A stretch of DNA of 35,102 nucleotides, from contig CAZTXG010000019.1 in the NCBI GenBank assembly GCA_964617335.1, positions 1 through 35,102 on the forward strand. The letters are read 5' to 3'. This stretch comes from UBA2658 sp964617335. Its GTDB lineage: Bacteria > Bacillota > Clostridia > Oscillospirales > Oscillospiraceae. The position numbers and the translations under genes were made by a program. This document shows, in pieces, positions 32,339 through 35,102 of the stretch. Numbering within the stretch: position 1 is the first letter of the stretch; each line of letters starts with the position of its first letter. The notes under the pieces are model-generated. The model did not search any database. It had not been told where the DNA came from and worked only from the letters and a program-made list of their open reading frames with translations.

Positions 32339-33286
32339 ATGGAAATTTATTTGGCAGGCGGCTGTTTTTGGGGCAGCGAGAAGTATTTGGCTTCCATTCC
32401 CGGGGTTTTATCCACGGAGGCGGGCTATGCCAACGGAGACACCGAAAACCCCAGCTACGAGGATGTTTGCTATAAAAACACCGGACACGCCGAAGCTGTG
32501 CGTGTCTGCTATGACCCTGATGTTTTGCCTTTAAGCTTTCTGCTGGCCCTCTACTTTGACTCTGTTGATCCCCTTGCAGTAAATCGCCAAGGGGGAGACA
32601 GGGGCAGCCAGTACCGTACGGGCATTTATTACACCCGTGAGCAGGATGTTCCCATAATTGAAGCAGCTATGAAAGCTCTTGAAAAACGTCTGGGCAGGCC
32701 CTCGGCTATTGAGGTGAAGCCATTAAAAAACTATTACCCCGCCGAGGACTATCATCAGAAATATCTGGACAAAAACCCCAATGGCTACTGCCACATTGGA
32801 AAAGGACAAATTGAAAAGGCGTCAAAGGCCATTATTAACCCTGCTGACTACGAGCCAAGGGATAAGTCAGCTCTTAAAGGGGAGCTTAGCCCCCTGCAGT
32901 TTGAGGTGACCCAAAACAGCGCCACAGAGCCGCCCTTTCAAAATGAGTTTTTTGACAGCTTTCATTCAGGCATTTATGTAGACATCACCAGCGGTGAGCC
33001 TCTTTTTGTCTCGGCGGATAAGTTTGACTCCGGCTGCGGCTGGCCAAGCTTTTCAAAACCTCTTGACCCAAATGCTGTTCTTGAAAAAAAGGATTTAAGC
33101 CACGGCATGGCAAGAACAGAGGTGCGCAGTCGGGTGGGAGACGCTCATCTGGGTCATGTGTTTACCGACGGCCCCCGGGAAACAGGCGGCCTGCGCTATT
33201 GCATAAACAGTGCCTCCCTGCGCTTTATACCTAAAGATGAGATGGAAAAGGAAGGCTACGGAGCATTTTTGGATTTTGTAGAATAA
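32339..33286 (+). CDS. msrAB: Peptide methionine sulfoxide reductase MsrA-MsrB fusion
   Basis: 315 aa, GGAGG upstream. MsrA domain 1-155 with catalytic Cys9 in GGCFWG; MsrB domain 170-315 with SGCGWPSF and catalytic Cys288 in LRYCIN. The paired CxxC zinc motifs of many MsrB are absent. Repairs both S- and R-sulfoxides of methionine. Single-gene unit with its own terminator. Confidence 0.95.
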   Translation: MEIYLAGGCFWGSEKYLASIPGVLSTEAGYANGDTENPSYEDVCYKNTGHAEAVRVCYDPDVLPLSFLLALYFDSVDPLAVNRQGGDRGSQYRTGIYYTREQDVPIIEAAMKALEKRLGRPSAIEVKPLKNYYPAEDYHQKYLDKNPNGYCHIGKGQIEKASKAIINPADYEPRDKSALKGELSPLQFEVTQNSATEPPFQNEFFDSFHSGIYVDITSGEPLFVSADKFDSGCGWPSFSKPLDPNAVLEKKDLSHGMARTEVRSRVGDAHLGHVFTDGPRETGGLRYCINSASLRFIPKDEMEKEGYGAFLDFVE

Positions 33287-33287
33287 A

Positions 33288-33332
33288 AAACTCGCCCCTG
33301 TATTCATCGTGGAAAACAGGGGCGAGTTTTTT
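33288..33332 (+). terminator. Intrinsic terminator after msrAB
   Basis: AAACTCGCCCCTGT pairs with ACAGGGGCGAGTTT around a 13-base loop, followed by TTT. Long and strong. Confidence 0.9.
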
Positions 33333-33349
33333 AGCTTTAAAGGTGACGA

Positions 33350-33381
33350 AAAGGCTTGCTGCTTTTGGCAGGCCTTTTTTG
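33350..33381 (+). terminator. Second terminator-like hairpin, msrAB-mgtE gap
   Basis: AAAGGC-T-TGC pairs with GCA-GGCCTTT, followed by TTTG. Lies between convergent genes as a backup terminator. Confidence 0.55.
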
Positions 33382-33393
33382 TCATGACTTGGT

Positions 33394-34737
33394 CTAAAGA
33401 TTTAAAAGCCTTTGGGCAAGGCTGAAATACAGCACCAGAGAAATTGCGTCCACAACTGTGGTGATGAGGGGTGCTGCCATAATCGCCGGATCAATCTTTA
33501 AAGACTTTGCCAAAATCGGCAGCAGACCGCCCACGGTTTTTGCCAAAACCACCGTGAAAAACAGGGCCAGGGACACTGTGAGCGCCATGGCTGTGCTGCC
33601 GGGATAGGTCAGCAGCAGCCGGCCGAAGTTTACAAGGCTTAAAGCCGCTCCAACAAGGGCGCTGACCCGCACTTCCTTCCACAAAACACGAAGTAAATCT
33701 GAAGATTTAATCTCTCCCACTGTCATGCCGCGGATGACAAGGGTGCTGCTTTGGCTGCCGGCATTTCCCCCTGTGTCTGTGAGCATGGGGATAAAGCTTA
33801 CAAGCAGGGGCACCGCCGCAAAAGCCGCCTCATACCGTCCCAAAATTCCCCCTGTAATCATTCCGGAAACCATCAGCACCAAAAGCCAGGGGAAGCGATT
33901 TTTCGCCAGCTCAAAAATCCCTGCCTTCAGGTAAGGATGCTCTGAAGGGCTCATGGCCGCCATACGCTCGAAGTCCTCTGTGGCCTCCTCTTGTAAAACG
34001 TCCATAACGTCGTCAACGGTGACTATGCCCACAAGCCGCCCTTCCAAATCCACAATGGGCATAGACAAAAGGTCATATTTCATCATGCGCTGACCCACAA
34101 TTTCTCTGTCCTCTGTGGTTTTGGCGGTGATGAGCTTTTTTTCCATCAAGTCATTAATCTGACTGTGGTCTGAGGCCAAAAGCAGTTCCTTCGCTGTGAT
34201 AACACCTTCTAAAATACGGCTGTCGTCTATAACATAGCAGGTGTAAATCTGCTCGCTTTCCGCCCCGTCTCTTCGAATTTTCGCTATGGATTCGCTGACG
34301 GTCATACTTTTGCGAAGGTCTATAAACTCCGCTGTCATAATGCTGCCTGCCGAATTATCTGGATACTGCAAAAATTCGTTAACAAGACTGCGAGTTTCGG
34401 GCTTTGTGTTTTTGAGCACCCTGCGCACCATATTAGCCGGCAGCTCCTCCAGCATATCCACCAAATCGTCTACATAGAGCTCTGCGATGATTTCGTGGAT
34501 TTCCTCATCACCCATAGCCGAGATTATGTGTTCCTGAATATCACCGTCAAGCTCTGCAAAAACCTCCGCCGCCTGCTCCTTATGCAAAAGCCGAAACACA
34601 CGCACAGCCTGTTCCCGAGGCAGCTCTCCCATAAAGCCGGCAATATCCACCTCGTTTTCCTCTGCAAGCGCCATGCGCAGCGCCGCATAATCCTTGCTCT
34701 TTAAAAGAGCATAGGGTTTTTCAAGTCTGTTTCCCAT
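33394..34737 (-). CDS. mgtE: MgtE-family magnesium transporter
   Basis: 447 aa from ATG 34737, which has GGAGG ten bases upstream; earlier in-frame codons lie in the leader. Domains: MgtE_N superhelix (about 10-125, AALRMALAEEN, LLHKEQAAEVFAELD), tandem CBS domains (about 130-250, MTAEFIDLRK, DDSRILEGVITAKELL and IVTVDDVMDVLQEEATEDF), and five membrane helices from about 285 with LLVSFIPMLTDTGGNAGSQSS (conserved pore). Mg-gated channel for Mg2+. Its 5' leader has a short ORF and a terminator. Confidence 0.93.
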   Translation of the reverse strand: MGNRLEKPYALLKSKDYAALRMALAEENEVDIAGFMGELPREQAVRVFRLLHKEQAAEVFAELDGDIQEHIISAMGDEEIHEIIAELYVDDLVDMLEELPANMVRRVLKNTKPETRSLVNEFLQYPDNSAGSIMTAEFIDLRKSMTVSESIAKIRRDGAESEQIYTCYVIDDSRILEGVITAKELLLASDHSQINDLMEKKLITAKTTEDREIVGQRMMKYDLLSMPIVDLEGRLVGIVTVDDVMDVLQEEATEDFERMAAMSPSEHPYLKAGIFELAKNRFPWLLVLMVSGMITGGILGRYEAAFAAVPLLVSFIPMLTDTGGNAGSQSSTLVIRGMTVGEIKSSDLLRVLWKEVRVSALVGAALSLVNFGRLLLTYPGSTAMALTVSLALFFTVVLAKTVGGLLPILAKSLKIDPAIMAAPLITTVVDAISLVLYFSLAQRLLNL

Positions 34738-34810
34738 GTTGAAACACCTCCAAAAATAGTAAACTTTGGACAAGGCACCAACAAGACAAGATGTCTTTGC
34801 AAATAAACGC

Positions 34811-34860
34811 AAAAACACCGCAGAACCCTGTTCTCCCTTACGGGCATGGGTTGACTGCGG
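34811..34860 (-). terminator. Attenuator-type terminator in the mgtE leader
   Basis: Minus strand CCGCAG-TC-AACCC pairs with GGGTT-CTGCGG, with a small CCC/GGG hairpin in the loop, followed by TGTTTTTGCG. It lies upstream of mgtE and downstream of the leader ORF, so it would end most transcripts unless prevented. Confidence 0.7.
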
Positions 34861-34897
34861 CGCTCCAAAGGATGGGCAAGGCCCTCGCCCCCTGCGT

Positions 34898-34981
34898 TTA
34901 TAACGCTATAAGGGCAGGGCGGCAGAGGCCGGGCCTTGGAACGTCACTGTCTGTATTGATACTTCGACCTCGGTATTTCAC
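34898..34981 (-). CDS. Possible 27-residue leader peptide of mgtE
   Basis: GTG start at 34981 with AAAAGGAGGG and seven-base spacing, stop TAA at 34898. Translation begins VKYRGRSINTDSDVP and continues RPGLCRPALIAL. It contains Asp-x-Asp followed by two Pro within three residues, and several Arg. It sits about 60 bases after the transcription start and 38 bases before the attenuator stem. By analogy with mgtL in enteric bacteria it could couple ribosome progress to mgtE transcription; the sequence alone does not prove it is translated. Confidence 0.5.
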   Translation of the reverse strand: MKYRGRSINTDSDVPRPGLCRPALIAL

Positions 34982-35045
34982 CCTGCTCCCTCCTTTTAAA
35001 TCATCTGTATTCAGCAATCTTAACAAATTTGCAAGATGTCTTTTT

Positions 35046-35074
35046 ATTTTACCACAAAAACACTAATTTTTCAA
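35046..35074 (-). promoter_or_regulatory. SigmaA-type promoter of mgtE
   Basis: -35 TTGAAA (35069-35074) and -10 TAAAAT (35046-35051) with 17-base spacing. The predicted start gives a leader of about 300 bases before mgtE. CAAGATGTCTTT occurs at the start point (35032-35043) and again near the gene (34787-34798). Confidence 0.7.
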
Positions 35075-35102
35075 TTACATTTTCATGTTTTTTGATAAAC
35101 TT

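Noticed and set aside
34741..35040. M-box magnesium riboswitch upstream of mgtE.
   Set aside because: The conserved M-box blocks that I know are absent; the leader instead shows a short ORF and a terminator.
1..35102. CRISPR arrays, tRNA or rRNA genes.
   Set aside because: I saw no regularly spaced repeats and no cloverleaf or rRNA-like sequence on either strand.

Overview
The window looks like the chromosome of a spore-forming, anaerobic Clostridia-type Firmicute. Grounds: strong GGAGG ribosome sites with several TTG starts, a SpoVT-type AbrB protein, an S-layer-homology secreted protein, a DUF4358 lipoprotein, and the two-component/antitermination (EutVW) form of ethanolamine regulation found in Firmicutes. 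I cannot name the species. The sequence has one scaffold gap of exactly 100 N (29640-29739).

The dominant feature is an approximately 18 kb ethanolamine-utilization (eut) bacterial microcompartment locus, entirely on the minus strand, reading from 28938 down to 10728: eutG, eutS, eutP, eutV, eutW, eutA, eutB, eutC, eutL, an eutK-like shell protein with a C-terminal Rho-N/SAP-like domain, eutE, two nearly identical eutM shell genes, eutT, eutJ, a Cys-rich Firmicute eut protein, eutN, a pduS-type Fe-S flavoprotein, a pduT-type shell protein, eutH and eutQ. EutH imports ethanolamine, AdoCbl-dependent EutBC splits it to acetaldehyde and ammonia, EutA reactivates EutBC, EutE makes acetyl-CoA, EutG recycles NAD, EutT (probably with PduS) supplies AdoCbl, and EutS/L/K/M/M/N/PduT build the shell. 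No EutD/PduL phosphotransacylase is present in the window. Control by EutVW is visible in the RNA: upstream of eutS and again upstream of eutA there are paired hairpins with GAYGNA-type loops, each overlapping a terminator-like stem, as expected for an ANTAR antitermination target.

Directly downstream, still on the minus strand, a cobalamin riboswitch (about 10455-10700) precedes a B12 salvage/uptake operon (cobU, a short cobU-like gene, a cobC-like phosphatase, btuF, btuC, btuD). This fits the AdoCbl demand of EutBC.

Left flank (1-5960): a response regulator running off the edge, a divergent histidine kinase, a DUF2804 protein, and an MFS transporter/GH2 glycosidase operon. Right flank (29394-35102): a spoVT-like gene broken next to the N gap, a signal-peptide SLH protein, a DUF4358 lipoprotein, an MsrA-MsrB fusion, and mgtE, whose long 5' leader carries a 27-codon ORF with a good ribosome site followed by a terminator hairpin, suggesting attenuation control.
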